Source of the DNA: CBFFRJ01 sp051486985
GTDB taxonomy: Bacteria > Pseudomonadota > Gammaproteobacteria > Enterobacterales > Enterobacteriaceae
NCBI RefSeq assembly: GCF_051486985.1
Contig: NZ_JAHVDV010000009.1
Coordinates: forward strand, 77,547 to 141,546
Direction of reading: 5' to 3'
Length of the DNA stretch: 64,000 nt
How positions within the stretch are numbered: the stretch's first letter is position 1; every line of letters starts with the position of its first letter. Positions 26,501-35,289 of the stretch are shown piece by piece. Below the pieces are notes generated by a model, which did not search any database, was not told the origin of the DNA, and saw only the letters and a list, made by a program, of their open reading frames with translations. Both the position numbers and the translations under genes were made by a program.

Positions 26501-28522
26501 AACGGTGAGGGAACGGTCACCCTGCCGATTGGTGATTTTAACGGTGAGCTGCGCGTGATGGCGCAGGCGTGGACGACAGAGGACTTTGGCAGCAGCGAAG
26601 GTAAAGTGGTGGTAGCCGCACCGGTTATTGCTGAACTGAATATGCCGCGCTTCCTCGCGGGTGGTGACACCTCGCGCCTGACTCTGGACATCACAAACCT
26701 CACAGACAAACCGCAAAGTTTGCAGGTAGCGGTAGCGGCAAGCGGTCTGGTGGCACTGCAAAGTCAGCAGCCGAAACCGGTCAATCTTGCGCCGGGTGCC
26801 CGTACCACGCTGTTTATCCCGGTTCGTGCGCTTGATGGCTTTGGTGATGGCGAAATCAGCGCCGATATTTCGGGACTGCAACTGCCGGGTGAAACCTTTG
26901 CCCCGCAGCATAAACAGTGGAAAATCGGGGTACGTCCGGCCTGGCCTGCCCAGACCATCAGCAGTGACGTGATGCTTTACCCGCATGAAAGCTGGAACGC
27001 GCCTGCCGAGCACACCACGCGTATTTCGCCGGTGGCACTCCAGGGGCAGCTCCTGCTGAGCGGGCGTCCATCGCTGAACATTGCCCGTTATATTCAGGAG
27101 TTACGCGCTTACCCTTACGGCTGCCTTGAACAGACCGCCAGCGGCCTGTTCCCGTCGCTCTATACCAATGCCGCGCAATTGAAAGCATTAGGGATCAAGG
27201 GTGACAGCGATGAGCAACGTCGTGCTGCGGTGGATATCGGCATTTCACGCCTGCTGCAAATGCAGCGCGATGATGGCGGCTTTTCGCTCTGGGATAAAAA
27301 CGGCCCTGAAGAGTACTGGCTCACCGCGTATGTGACGGACTTCCTCTTCCGTGCTACCGAGCAGGGTTACAGCGTGCCCGGTGATGCGCTGACCAGTGCC
27401 AACAACCGCCTGCTGCGCTATTTGCAGGATCCCGCTGCGATGGCAGTGCGATACAGCGACGATGTCGCGGCAACGAAATTTGCGACTCAAAGCTATGCGG
27501 CGCTGGTCCTGGCTCGTCAGCAAAAAGCACCATTAGGTGCACTGCGTGAGCTCTGGCAGCGTAACAGCCAGGCAAAAGCTGCCCTTCCGTTAATGCAACT
27601 GGGCGTGGCGCTGAAACTGATGGGTGACGCTCCGCGTAGTGAGCAGGCCCTGGCTCAGGCGCGGGTGACTAAACGTCTGCCGTCTGAACGCTGGATGGCC
27701 GATTACGGCAGTGACCTGCGCGATAATGCACTGATGCTCGCCCTGCTTGAGGAGAACAAGCTGTTACCGGATGAACAAAATAAACTGCTGACCACGCTCT
27801 CTGAACAGGCGTATGGCCAGCGCTGGCTCTCTACACAAGAGAGCAATGCGCTGTTCCTTGCCGGACGCCATCTGCAAAGCTTACCGGGTACCTGGCAGGC
27901 GCAGACGAGCCTGGAGGCCGAAATGCTCAAAGGTGACAAACAGCAAACCCGTGAACTTAATGCCGACCAGATGGCGGCGTTGCAGGTGACCAATAGCGGG
28001 GAAAGTCCGATGTGGTTGCGTCTGGACAGCACCGGTTACCCGGAATACACCCCGGCCCCGTCCAGTAATGTGCTGAAAATCGAACGCCATATTCTGGGAA
28101 CCGACGGACAAACCAAAGCGCTGGACTCCCTTAAGAGTGGCGAACTGGTGCTGGTCTGGCTGGAGGTTACCGCCAGCAATAACGTGCCGGATGCGTTAGT
28201 GGTCGATCTGTTGCCTGCAGGGATGGAGCTGGAAAACCAGAACCTCGCCAGCAGCAGCGCAAGCCTCGGAGACAGCGCCAGCGAAGTCCAGGAGTTGCTC
28301 AACCGGATGCAGCAGGCGGATATCCAGCATATGGAATTCCGTGATGATCGCTTTGTGGCCGCAGTGGCGGTAAGTCAGGGGCAGCCGGTTACTCTGATTT
28401 ACCTGGCGCGCGCGGTGACACCGGGCACCTACCAACTGCCGATGCCGCAGGTGGAGTCAATGTACGTTCCGCAGTGGCGGGCGACGGGGGCTGCGAGTGG
28501 TCCGATGATTGTTCGCCCGTAA
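23558..28522 (+). CDS. yfhM: Alpha-2-macroglobulin-like lipoprotein YfhM
   Basis: 1654 residues (1653 in E. coli). Signal peptide with lipobox LAGC, lipidated Cys22 followed by DNN, which suggests inner-membrane retention (Asp at +2). Bacterial alpha-2-macroglobulin domains follow; the reactive thioester motif CLEQ is present with Cys1189 in YPYGCLEQTASG, so it is of the protease-trapping kind. It is thought to guard the periplasm against proteases and works beside PbpC, encoded one base downstream. The start MTPLRLAAIAVALL fits the signal peptide. Confidence 0.96.
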   Translation: MTPLRLAAIAVALLTTFTLAGCDNNDKTQEAQSAPASTPSSARQETPAAAKPDAEKIKQLAKSSEGKALKLVDASEVQLDGAAALVLTFSIPLNPDQNFANTVHVVDKKNGKVDGAWELAPNLKELRLRHIEPNRELLVSVDRGLQALNNATFGIDYEKSLTTRDIEPTVGFASRGSLLPGKVVEGLPVIALNVDNIDVNFYRVKPESLAAFVSQWEYRNSLTNWESESLLKMVDLVYTGRFDLKPARNTREKLLLPLKEVAPLQQAGVYVAVMNQAGHYNYSNAATLFTLSNIGVSAHRYHNRLDIFTQSLENGAAQSGIDVVLLNDKGQTLAQATSDAQGHATLNTDKEAALLLARKEGETTLLDLKLPALDLAEFAIAGDPGYSKQFFMFGPRDLYRPGETVIMNALLRDSDGKPLADQPVKLEVVKPDGQVMRSVVSQPENGLYRFTWTLDASAQTGTWAIRANTGDNQLRTWSFHVEDFMPERMALNLTPQQTPLSLADDVNFGVVGYYLYGAPASGNTLQGQLFLRPLREAVKALPGFQFGDIAEENQSRSLDEVQIQLDEKGHGEVATASQWKDLHSPLQVILQASLLESGGRPVTRRAEQPLWPAPALPGIRPQFAAKAVYDYRTDTTVNQPIVDENGLAGFDIVYADPTGAKKAVSGLQVRLIRERRDYYWNWSESDGWQSQFDQKDLVEGEQSLDLAADETGKVSFPVEWGSYRLEVKAPDESVSSVRFWAGYSWQDNSDGAGAARPDRVTMKLDKPAYQPGDTINLHITAPAAGKGYAMIESSEGPLWWQEIDVPQGGLDIAIPVDQKWRRHDLYLSTLVVRPGDKSKSATPKRAVGLLHLPMGDENRRLNVTMESPQKMRPDQPLTVKIKASLKDGKAPKQVNVLVSAVDSGVLNITDYVTPDPWAGFFGQKRYGADIYDIYGQVIEGQGRLAALRFGGDGDELNRGGKPPVNHVTIVAQQAQPVTLDDNGEGTVTLPIGDFNGELRVMAQAWTTEDFGSSEGKVVVAAPVIAELNMPRFLAGGDTSRLTLDITNLTDKPQSLQVAVAASGLVALQSQQPKPVNLAPGARTTLFIPVRALDGFGDGEISADISGLQLPGETFAPQHKQWKIGVRPAWPAQTISSDVMLYPHESWNAPAEHTTRISPVALQGQLLLSGRPSLNIARYIQELRAYPYGCLEQTASGLFPSLYTNAAQLKALGIKGDSDEQRRAAVDIGISRLLQMQRDDGGFSLWDKNGPEEYWLTAYVTDFLFRATEQGYSVPGDALTSANNRLLRYLQDPAAMAVRYSDDVAATKFATQSYAALVLARQQKAPLGALRELWQRNSQAKAALPLMQLGVALKLMGDAPRSEQALAQARVTKRLPSERWMADYGSDLRDNALMLALLEENKLLPDEQNKLLTTLSEQAYGQRWLSTQESNALFLAGRHLQSLPGTWQAQTSLEAEMLKGDKQQTRELNADQMAALQVTNSGESPMWLRLDSTGYPEYTPAPSSNVLKIERHILGTDGQTKALDSLKSGELVLVWLEVTASNNVPDALVVDLLPAGMELENQNLASSSASLGDSASEVQELLNRMQQADIQHMEFRDDRFVAAVAVSQGQPVTLIYLARAVTPGTYQLPMPQVESMYVPQWRATGAASGPMIVRP

Positions 28523-28523
28523 G

Positions 28524-30848
28524 ATGAAAAACAGGCGTCTCCTGCGCTCCCGCTGGCTCTGGCTGGCGGGAGCGCCGCTTTTATTACTGGTGTGCGTATG
28601 CATTGCCGACAGGATCTGGCCGTTACCGCTTACTGAGGTGAACCCGGCGCGGGTGGTTGTCGCAAAAGACGGGACACCACTCTGGCGTTTCGCCGATGCC
28701 GGCGGTATCTGGCGCTATCCGGTCACTATCGAAGAGGTGTCCCCCCGCTATCTGGAGGCGCTCATCCAGTATGAGGATCGCTGGTTCTGGACCCATCCGG
28801 GCGTCAATCCCTTTTCGGTTCTCCGTGCCGCCTGGCAGGATTTACGCGCCGGACGCGTTATCTCCGGCGGCAGCACGTTAACCATGCAGGTGGCGCGTCT
28901 GCTCGATCCGCATTCGCGCACGTTTGGTGGCAAAATCCGCCAGCTCTGGCGCGCATTGCAGCTGGAGTGGCATCTCTCCAAGCGCGATATCCTGACGCTC
29001 TATCTCAACCGCGCCCCGTTTGGCGGAACGCTGCAGGGGGTGGGGGCGGCAAGCTGGGCCTATCTGGGTAAATCCCCTGCGCAGATGAGCTATGCCGACG
29101 CGGCATTGCTGGCGGTGCTGCCGCAGGCACCGAGTCGACTGCGACCGGACAGATGGTCGGGACGGGCACAGGCGGCGCGCGATAAAGTGCTTGATCGTAT
29201 GGTGAGCCAGGGCGTGTGGAGTGCGGCACAGGTGGCGGAGTCCCGCCAGGAACCCGTCTGGCTGGCACCCCGACAGATGCCTCAGCTCGCGCCGCTCTTT
29301 TCCAGAATGATGGTGAGTCAACACACCGGGGAGAAGATAACCACGACCCTGGACGCCAGCCTGCAACGGCAGCTTGAAGAGCTGGCGTTAAACGTTAAAT
29401 CACGGCTTCCGGCGCGCAGTTCGCTGGCCATTATTGTTGTTGATCACACTGACATGACGGTGCGTGGCTGGGTGGGTTCCGCCGATATTTCGGATGACAG
29501 CCGGTTTGGGCATGTGGATATGGTGACGGCCGTTCGCTCACCGGGATCGGTGCTTAAACCTTTTGTCTATGGGCTGGCGATGGACGAAGGGCTTATCCAT
29601 CCTGCTTCGTTGTTGCAGGATGTACCCCGTCGTACCGGGGATTATCGTCCGGGGAATTTTGACAGCGGATTTCACGGGCCGGTGAGTATGAGCGAGGCGC
29701 TGGTACGTTCGCTTAATCTTCCAGCCGTCCAGGTACTGGAGGCCTATGGACCGAAAAAATTTGCAGGTGTGCTGCGTAATGCAGGACTGCCGCTGACGTT
29801 ACCGCAGGGAGCAGAACCTAATCTGTCGCTAATCCTCGGCGGGGCAGGGGCACGACTGGCGGATATAACGGCGGCCTACAGCGCGTTTGCCCGTCAGGGT
29901 AAAGCCGGACAGCTTCGATTGCAGCCTGACGATCCCCTGACTGAACGGCCTTTAATGTCGCCGGGTGCCGCCTGGATTATCCGCCGGATTCTGGCAAATG
30001 AAGCCCAGCCTTTACCGGACAGCGCACTGCCCCGCGTGGTGCCGCTGGCGTGGAAAACCGGCACCAGTTATGGCTACCGGGATGCCTGGTCCATCGGCCT
30101 CAATGGACGCTATCTGATAGGCGTCTGGACCGGCAGACCAGACGGCACGCCGGTTGCCGGGCAGTTTGGCTTCGCAAGCGCAGTACCGGTGCTGAATCAG
30201 GTTAATAACCTGCTGCAACCGCGTTCGGCGCTTGAGCAGGCGAAAATGCCTGAAGATCCACGCCCAGAATCGGTCAGCAGTGGAGTGATTTGCTGGCCCG
30301 GTGGGCAAAGCCTCCCTGCCGGCGACAGCAACTGCCGCCGCCGGTTATCGACCTGGTTACTCGACAACAGTCAACCCCCTACACTCCTGATGCCTGAGCA
30401 GGAGGGGGTGAAAGGTATCCGGTTCCCTGTCTGGCTAAACGCACAGGGGCAACGCGTGGCGGCAGACTGCCCGGATGCGCAACAGAAAATGATGATCGTC
30501 TGGCCGTTGCCTCTTGAACCCTGGCTGCCGGTTACGGAAAAACGTGCTGCCCGGTTGCCTGCCCGCTCGACAATCTGCCCGCCTCAGGATGAGAATGCGC
30601 CGCCTCCGCTGGTACTGTCAGGAATTCGTGAAGGCGGGGTGATTAAACGCGTTCCCGGTCAGACTCTGGTTACGCTACCGGTGCTGGCTTCCGGCGGGCA
30701 GGGCAGTCGCTGGTGGTTCTTAAATGGTGAGCCATTATCCACCCATGCGGGTCTGCTCAGCCTGAAGATAGATACCTCCGGTGAGTATCAGTTACTGGTG
30801 ATGGACGATGTGGGTCAGGTACAGGCCGTGCAGTTTGCGGTGCAATAA
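28524..30848 (+). CDS. pbpC: Penicillin-binding protein 1C
   Basis: 774 residues from ATG 28524 (MKNRRLLRSRW), one base after the yfhM stop. N-terminal membrane anchor, glycosyltransferase domain with the catalytic Glu in IQYEDRWFWTHPGV, and transpeptidase domain with Ser342 in SPGSVLKPF and K511-TG in KTGTS. A C-terminal BiPBP_C domain (about residues 690-774) is typical of PBP1C. It polymerises peptidoglycan; coupling to yfhM suggests repair after attack on the wall. Confidence 0.95.
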   Translation: MKNRRLLRSRWLWLAGAPLLLLVCVCIADRIWPLPLTEVNPARVVVAKDGTPLWRFADAGGIWRYPVTIEEVSPRYLEALIQYEDRWFWTHPGVNPFSVLRAAWQDLRAGRVISGGSTLTMQVARLLDPHSRTFGGKIRQLWRALQLEWHLSKRDILTLYLNRAPFGGTLQGVGAASWAYLGKSPAQMSYADAALLAVLPQAPSRLRPDRWSGRAQAARDKVLDRMVSQGVWSAAQVAESRQEPVWLAPRQMPQLAPLFSRMMVSQHTGEKITTTLDASLQRQLEELALNVKSRLPARSSLAIIVVDHTDMTVRGWVGSADISDDSRFGHVDMVTAVRSPGSVLKPFVYGLAMDEGLIHPASLLQDVPRRTGDYRPGNFDSGFHGPVSMSEALVRSLNLPAVQVLEAYGPKKFAGVLRNAGLPLTLPQGAEPNLSLILGGAGARLADITAAYSAFARQGKAGQLRLQPDDPLTERPLMSPGAAWIIRRILANEAQPLPDSALPRVVPLAWKTGTSYGYRDAWSIGLNGRYLIGVWTGRPDGTPVAGQFGFASAVPVLNQVNNLLQPRSALEQAKMPEDPRPESVSSGVICWPGGQSLPAGDSNCRRRLSTWLLDNSQPPTLLMPEQEGVKGIRFPVWLNAQGQRVAADCPDAQQKMMIVWPLPLEPWLPVTEKRAARLPARSTICPPQDENAPPPLVLSGIREGGVIKRVPGQTLVTLPVLASGGQGSRWWFLNGEPLSTHAGLLSLKIDTSGEYQLLVMDDVGQVQAVQFAVQ

Positions 30849-30945
30849 ATGGCGGAATAAGCGAGTTAGTGCGGAGTGTTGCTAAAACTCGTCTTATTTT
30901 AAAAAAATGTTACCTATATCCATAGGCAATATCATCGTTGCTCAT

Positions 30946-30951
30946 TATAAT
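30946..30951 (+). promoter_or_regulatory. Candidate -10 element of ndk
   Basis: TATAAT in TCATTATAATCC, 57 bp before the ndk ATG, in an AT-rich stretch after pbpC. No good -35 hexamer is visible at the usual spacing, so the promoter assignment is tentative. Confidence 0.4.
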
Positions 30952-31007
30952 CCGCGCCAGGTCATACGCATGTATGTACGACAACAGAACAACTTACAGG
31001 GGTTAAC

Positions 31008-31439
31008 ATGGCTATTGAACGTACTTTCTCCATCATCAAGCCGAATGCGGTAGCAAAAAACGTTATTGGTAGCATCTTTGCTCGTTTTGAATCTGCGGGT
31101 TTTAAAATTGTTGGCACCAAAATGCTGCACCTGAGCACTGAACAGGCTCGTGGTTTCTATGCTGAGCACGAAGGCCGCCCCTTCTTTGACGGCCTCGTCG
31201 AGTTCATGACCTCTGGCCCGATCGTGGTTTCTGTTCTGGAAGGCGAAAACGCGGTCCAGCGTCACCGTGACCTGCTGGGGGCGACCAACCCGGACAACGC
31301 CCTGGCCGGTACGCTGCGCGCTGACTATGCGGACAGCTTCACCGAGAACGGCACGCACGGTTCTGACTCTGTTGAATCTGCCGCACGCGAAATCGCTTAT
31401 TTCTTCGCCGAAGGTGAAGTTTGCCCGCGTACACGCTGA
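31008..31439 (+). CDS. ndk: Nucleoside diphosphate kinase
   Basis: 143 residues, the E. coli length. Catalytic His117 lies in NGTHGSDS, verified by codon position; the N-terminal ERTFSIIKPNAV is the family start. It balances NTP and dNTP pools through a phospho-histidine intermediate. Own promoter region and own terminator (hairpin just after the stop) suggest a monocistronic gene. Confidence 0.98.
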   Translation: MAIERTFSIIKPNAVAKNVIGSIFARFESAGFKIVGTKMLHLSTEQARGFYAEHEGRPFFDGLVEFMTSGPIVVSVLEGENAVQRHRDLLGATNPDNALAGTLRADYADSFTENGTHGSDSVESAAREIAYFFAEGEVCPRTR

Positions 31440-31448
31440 TCGACTGAG

Positions 31449-31476
31449 AAAAGTGTAAGGACATTTACACTTTATT
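31449..31476 (+). terminator. Terminator after ndk
   Basis: AAAAGTGTAA (31449-31458) pairs with TTTACACTTT (31464-31473), then ATTTCG. It begins 9 bp after the ndk stop codon. Confidence 0.6.
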
Positions 31477-31530
31477 TCGTCAATGCCGCGTGCAACCGTG
31501 GCATCTGTACACCAGAATTTGTACAATGCA

Positions 31531-31574
31531 GCGCCCCGAGAGAAGCTGACGCTCTCCCGGGGCGCTTCTTTTTT
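31531..31574 (+). terminator. Strong hairpin with T run in the rlmN leader
   Basis: GCGCCCCGAGAG and CTCTCCCGGGGCGC form a long GC-rich stem followed by TTCTTTTTT. It lies between the ndk terminator and rlmN, ending 52 bp before the rlmN ATG. A promoter-like TACAAT occurs just upstream (about 31522-31527), so this may be an attenuator or end a very short transcript; which one is not decidable from sequence. Confidence 0.7.
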
Positions 31575-31625
31575 CAACCACCCTCCAGGGGCCACAACGT
31601 GTAACAACGAGGCCGGAATACGATT

Positions 31626-32792
31626 ATGTCTGAACAGATTGTCACGCCTGAGAACGTCGCACTGACGATTCCCAACAAAGATGCAAAAATTAACCTGCTG
31701 GATTTAAACCGTCAGCAGCTGCGCGAGTTTTTTAAACACTTAGGCGAAAAGCCCTTCCGCGCCGACCAGGTGATGAAGTGGATGTACCATTATTGCAGCG
31801 ATAACTTTGATGACATGACTGACATCAACAAAGTCCTGCGCAATAAGCTCAAAGAGGTCGCCGAGATCCGTGCGCCGGAAGTTGTTGAAGAACAACGTTC
31901 TTCCGATGGCACCATCAAATGGGCGATTGCCGTAGGCGATCAGCGTGTTGAAACGGTGTACATCCCGGAAGATGACCGTGCCACTTTGTGTGTTTCTTCC
32001 CAGGTAGGGTGCGCGCTGGAGTGTAAATTCTGCTCAACCGCGCAGCAGGGCTTTAACCGTAACCTGAAAGTGTCAGAGATTATTGGCCAGGTCTGGCGTG
32101 CCGCTAAAATCATTGGCGCAGCGAAAGTCACTGGACAGCGTCCTATCACCAATGTGGTGATGATGGGCATGGGCGAGCCGCTGCTGAACCTGACCAACGT
32201 TGTACCTGCGATGGAAATCATGCTGGATGACTTTGGCTTTGGTCTGTCAAAACGTCGCGTCACCCTCTCTACCTCCGGTGTCGTGCCTGCTCTCGACAAA
32301 CTGGGAGATATGATTGACGTAGCACTCGCCATCTCCCTGCACGCGCCTAATGATGAGATCCGTGACGAAATCGTTCCGGTGAACAAAAAGTACAACATTG
32401 CGATGTTCCTGGATGCGGTACGCCGCTACCTGCAGAAATCCAATGCGAATCAGGGCCGTGTGACCATTGAGTATGTGATGCTTGATCATATTAATGACGG
32501 CACGGAACACGCGCATCAGCTTGCCGAACTGTTGAAAGACACGCCGTGCAAAATTAACCTGATTCCCTGGAACCCCTTCCCGGGTGCGCCATACGGCCGA
32601 AGCTCCAATAGCCGCATTGACCGTTTCTCCAAGGTTCTGATGGAGTACGGTTTTACGACCATTGTTCGTAAAACCCGTGGTGATGATATTGATGCTGCCT
32701 GCGGCCAGTTAGCGGGTGACGTAATAGATCGTACGAAGCGTACTATTCGTAAACGTATGCAGGGCGAGACGATTGCGGTTAAAGCACTCTGA
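31626..32792 (+). CDS. rlmN: Dual-specificity 23S rRNA/tRNA adenine C2 methyltransferase RlmN
   Basis: 388 residues (384 in E. coli). Radical-SAM enzyme: CxxxCxxC is Cys129, Cys133, Cys136 (CALECKFC) for the [4Fe-4S] cluster. The methyl-carrying Cys359 lies in DDIDAACGQLAG. It methylates A2503 of 23S rRNA and A37 of some tRNAs. Its cluster depends on the isc system encoded earlier in the window. rodZ follows after 290 bp. Confidence 0.97.
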   Translation: MSEQIVTPENVALTIPNKDAKINLLDLNRQQLREFFKHLGEKPFRADQVMKWMYHYCSDNFDDMTDINKVLRNKLKEVAEIRAPEVVEEQRSSDGTIKWAIAVGDQRVETVYIPEDDRATLCVSSQVGCALECKFCSTAQQGFNRNLKVSEIIGQVWRAAKIIGAAKVTGQRPITNVVMMGMGEPLLNLTNVVPAMEIMLDDFGFGLSKRRVTLSTSGVVPALDKLGDMIDVALAISLHAPNDEIRDEIVPVNKKYNIAMFLDAVRRYLQKSNANQGRVTIEYVMLDHINDGTEHAHQLAELLKDTPCKINLIPWNPFPGAPYGRSSNSRIDRFSKVLMEYGFTTIVRKTRGDDIDAACGQLAGDVIDRTKRTIRKRMQGETIAVKAL

Positions 32793-32799
32793 TCATTCT

Positions 32800-32831
32800 G
32801 GCGGCGCGGTAAATTAATTTACAGCGCCGCA
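32800..32831. other. Long inverted repeat after rlmN
   Basis: GGCGGCGCGGTAAA and TTTACAGCGCCGCA form an almost continuous 14-bp stem around a TTAA loop, 8 bp after the rlmN stop. There is no T run, so it may protect the rlmN 3' end rather than terminate by itself. Confidence 0.45.
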
Positions 32832-33082
32832 TAACTATGCTGAATAAATCGCCTCCAACGACTCGCGTAGTCAATAATTACGGTGCGTTTCGTCTGACTT
32901 TAAGGCAGTATGTAATGATGGAACAATGGCTTAGCAATTGGGCTGAAAGCTGTTCTGTCATCACTGGCCTGACAGTCTTATACTGTCGGTCTAAGTTTAT
33001 TTGACCCAGATATTTCGCGGTGCGCCAGGCATTGGCCGAACACGCGCATGAATCTTAAAACACGTACCAGCAGTTGTAGCGA

Positions 33083-34051
33083 ATGAATACTGAAGCCACT
33101 AACGAACAACATGAAGCACAAACCACAGGCGTTCGTCTGCGCAACGCCCGTGAACAACTTGGACTCAGCCAGCAGGTGGTTGCCGAACGCCTGTGTCTGA
33201 AAGTCTCCACGGTTCGCGATATTGAAGACGATAAGGCTCCGGCCGATTTGGCTTCAACATTCCTGCGTGGTTACATCCGATCCTACGCCCGTCTTGTCCA
33301 TATCCCGGAAGAAGAGCTGCTGCCTATGATTGAAAAGCAGGCCCCTGTCCGGACGGCGAAAGTAGCCCCCATGCAGACTTATGCGTTAGGTAAACGTCGC
33401 AAAAAACGCGATGGCTGGCTGATGAGTTTCACCTGGTTGGTACTGTTTGTGGTTGTGGGTCTGACGGGCGCATGGTGGTGGCAGAACCACAAAGCGCAGC
33501 AGGAAGAAATTACCACCATGGCCGATCAATCCTCTGCCGAACTGAACGCCAGTGGTGAGGGGCAAAATGTCCCCTTGAATAACGAGACCGCAACAGCGCC
33601 CGCTGAAGTTCAGGATAATGCCTCCACCCCGGTTGAAACACCCGCCCCTACTGCCTCAGCGCCTGCCGCTACGGCAAATACCAATCCGGTCGTTCCACCT
33701 TCACAGGCTCCGGTTGATACAGCGCCTGCGGCGACAACAAATGGCGCTGCGCTGCCTACCAACCAGGCGGGCGTCGCACCCTCTGTTGATGCTAATGCGC
33801 TGGTCATGAACTTTACGGCCGACTGCTGGCTTGAAGTAACTGACGCCAGCGGTAAGAAATTATTCAGCGGTGTGCAGCGCAAAGATGCCTCTTTAAATTT
33901 AACGGGTCAGGCACCTTATAAACTTAAAATTGGCGCCCCGGCCGCTGTTCAGATTCAGTATCAGGGAAAACCTGTTGATCTGAGCCGCTTTATCAGAAAT
34001 AACCAGGTTGCACGTCTGACCCTCAATGCCGAACAATCAGCAGCACAGTAA
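33083..34051 (+). CDS. rodZ: Cytoskeletal protein RodZ
   Basis: 322 residues (E. coli 337). N-terminal helix-turn-helix fold (LRNAREQLGLSQQVVAERL, residues ~20-38) that binds MreB in the cytoplasm. One membrane segment follows at about residues 112-135 after a KRRKKR cluster. Next comes a Pro/Thr/Ala-rich periplasmic linker, then a C-terminal beta domain (from ~245). It is needed for rod shape. ispG starts 26 bp downstream, so they are probably cotranscribed. Confidence 0.95.
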   Translation: MNTEATNEQHEAQTTGVRLRNAREQLGLSQQVVAERLCLKVSTVRDIEDDKAPADLASTFLRGYIRSYARLVHIPEEELLPMIEKQAPVRTAKVAPMQTYALGKRRKKRDGWLMSFTWLVLFVVVGLTGAWWWQNHKAQQEEITTMADQSSAELNASGEGQNVPLNNETATAPAEVQDNASTPVETPAPTASAPAATANTNPVVPPSQAPVDTAPAATTNGAALPTNQAGVAPSVDANALVMNFTADCWLEVTDASGKKLFSGVQRKDASLNLTGQAPYKLKIGAPAAVQIQYQGKPVDLSRFIRNNQVARLTLNAEQSAAQ

Positions 34052-34077
34052 CAGACGGGCAAGGCGGGAGATTTTTC

Positions 34078-35196
34078 ATGCATAACCAGGCTCCGATTCA
34101 GCGTCGGAAATCGAAACGGATTTACGTTGGTAATGTACCGATTGGTGATGGTGCCCCCATTGCCGTTCAATCGATGACAAACACCCGTACCACGGATGTG
34201 GAAGCAACGGTTAACCAAATCAAAGCCCTTGAGCGCGTCGGTGCGGATATTGTTCGTGTATCTGTACCAACTATGGATGCAGCTGAAGCGTTTAAATTTA
34301 TCAAACAGCAGGTGAGTGTTCCGTTAGTGGCGGATATTCACTTCGATTACCGCATAGCGCTCAAAGTGGCCGAATATGGCGTTGACTGCCTGCGTATCAA
34401 CCCGGGCAACATTGGCAACGAAGAGCGTATTCGCGCGGTTGTCGATTGCGCACGTGACAAAAATATTCCTATCCGTATCGGCGTTAACGCGGGCTCCCTG
34501 GAAAAAGATCTGCAGGAAAAATATGGCGAACCGACACCGCAGGCACTGCTGGAGTCGGCCATGCGGCATGTGGATCACCTGGACAGGCTGAATTTCGATC
34601 AATTTAAAGTCAGCGTAAAAGCCTCCGATGTTTTCCTGGCCGTAGAATCTTATCGTCTGCTGGCAAAACAGATCGATCAGCCTTTACACCTTGGGATTAC
34701 CGAAGCCGGTGGCGCGCGTGCAGGTTCGGTAAAATCTGCAATTGGTCTTGGTCTGCTGCTCTCTGAAGGGATTGGCGACACGCTGCGTATCTCCCTGGCG
34801 GCAGATCCGGTTGAAGAGATCAAGGTCGGTTTCGATATCCTGAAATCGCTGCGCATCCGTTCGCGTGGCATCAATTTTATCGCCTGTCCAACCTGTTCCC
34901 GTCAGGAGTTTGACGTGATTGGAACGGTCAATGCCCTTGAGCAGCGACTGGAAGATATTATTACGCCGATGGACGTTTCAATCATTGGCTGTGTCGTAAA
35001 TGGTCCGGGCGAAGCGCTGGTTTCCACCCTCGGGGTGACCGGCGGCAATAAAAAGAGCGGTCTTTACGAAGACGGTGTGCGCAAAGATCGTCTGGACAAC
35101 AGCGATATGATTGCCCAGCTCGAAGCGCGTATTCGTGCGAAAGCCTCCATGCTAAATGAAGCGAATCGTATTGATATTCATCAGGTAGAAAAATAA
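34078..35196 (+). CDS. ispG: 4-hydroxy-3-methylbut-2-enyl diphosphate synthase IspG
   Basis: 372 residues, the E. coli length. [4Fe-4S] ligands Cys270, Cys273 (CPTCSRQ) and Cys305 (IIGCVVNGPGEA), with Glu312 as the fourth ligand, all checked. It performs the penultimate step of the MEP isoprenoid pathway. It has the N-terminal TIM-barrel substrate region (VQSMTNTRT). A terminator hairpin follows at 35231-35268. Confidence 0.97.
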   Translation: MHNQAPIQRRKSKRIYVGNVPIGDGAPIAVQSMTNTRTTDVEATVNQIKALERVGADIVRVSVPTMDAAEAFKFIKQQVSVPLVADIHFDYRIALKVAEYGVDCLRINPGNIGNEERIRAVVDCARDKNIPIRIGVNAGSLEKDLQEKYGEPTPQALLESAMRHVDHLDRLNFDQFKVSVKASDVFLAVESYRLLAKQIDQPLHLGITEAGGARAGSVKSAIGLGLLLSEGIGDTLRISLAADPVEEIKVGFDILKSLRIRSRGINFIACPTCSRQEFDVIGTVNALEQRLEDIITPMDVSIIGCVVNGPGEALVSTLGVTGGNKKSGLYEDGVRKDRLDNSDMIAQLEARIRAKASMLNEANRIDIHQVEK

Positions 35197-35230
35197 CGTG
35201 ATGGGAAGCGGCTTGCTTCCCGTGTATGAT

Positions 35231-35268
35231 GAGCCCGCAAGGCCTGGCGCCTTGAGGGTTCATTTTTT
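35231..35268 (+). terminator. Terminator between ispG and hisS
   Basis: GAGCCCGCAAGGC pairs with GCCTTGAGGGTTC (one mismatch, one G-U) and is followed by ATTTTTT. It ends about 20 bp before the hisS ATG, so hisS probably depends on read-through or on a promoter overlapping this region. Confidence 0.7.
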
Positions 35269-35289
35269 GCATTCATAAAGAGAACAAAC

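Noticed and set aside
25673..27013. A 446-codon open frame on the minus strand opposite yfhM
   Set aside because: Antisense shadow of a clearly conserved coding region; composition and lack of any motif argue against a gene.
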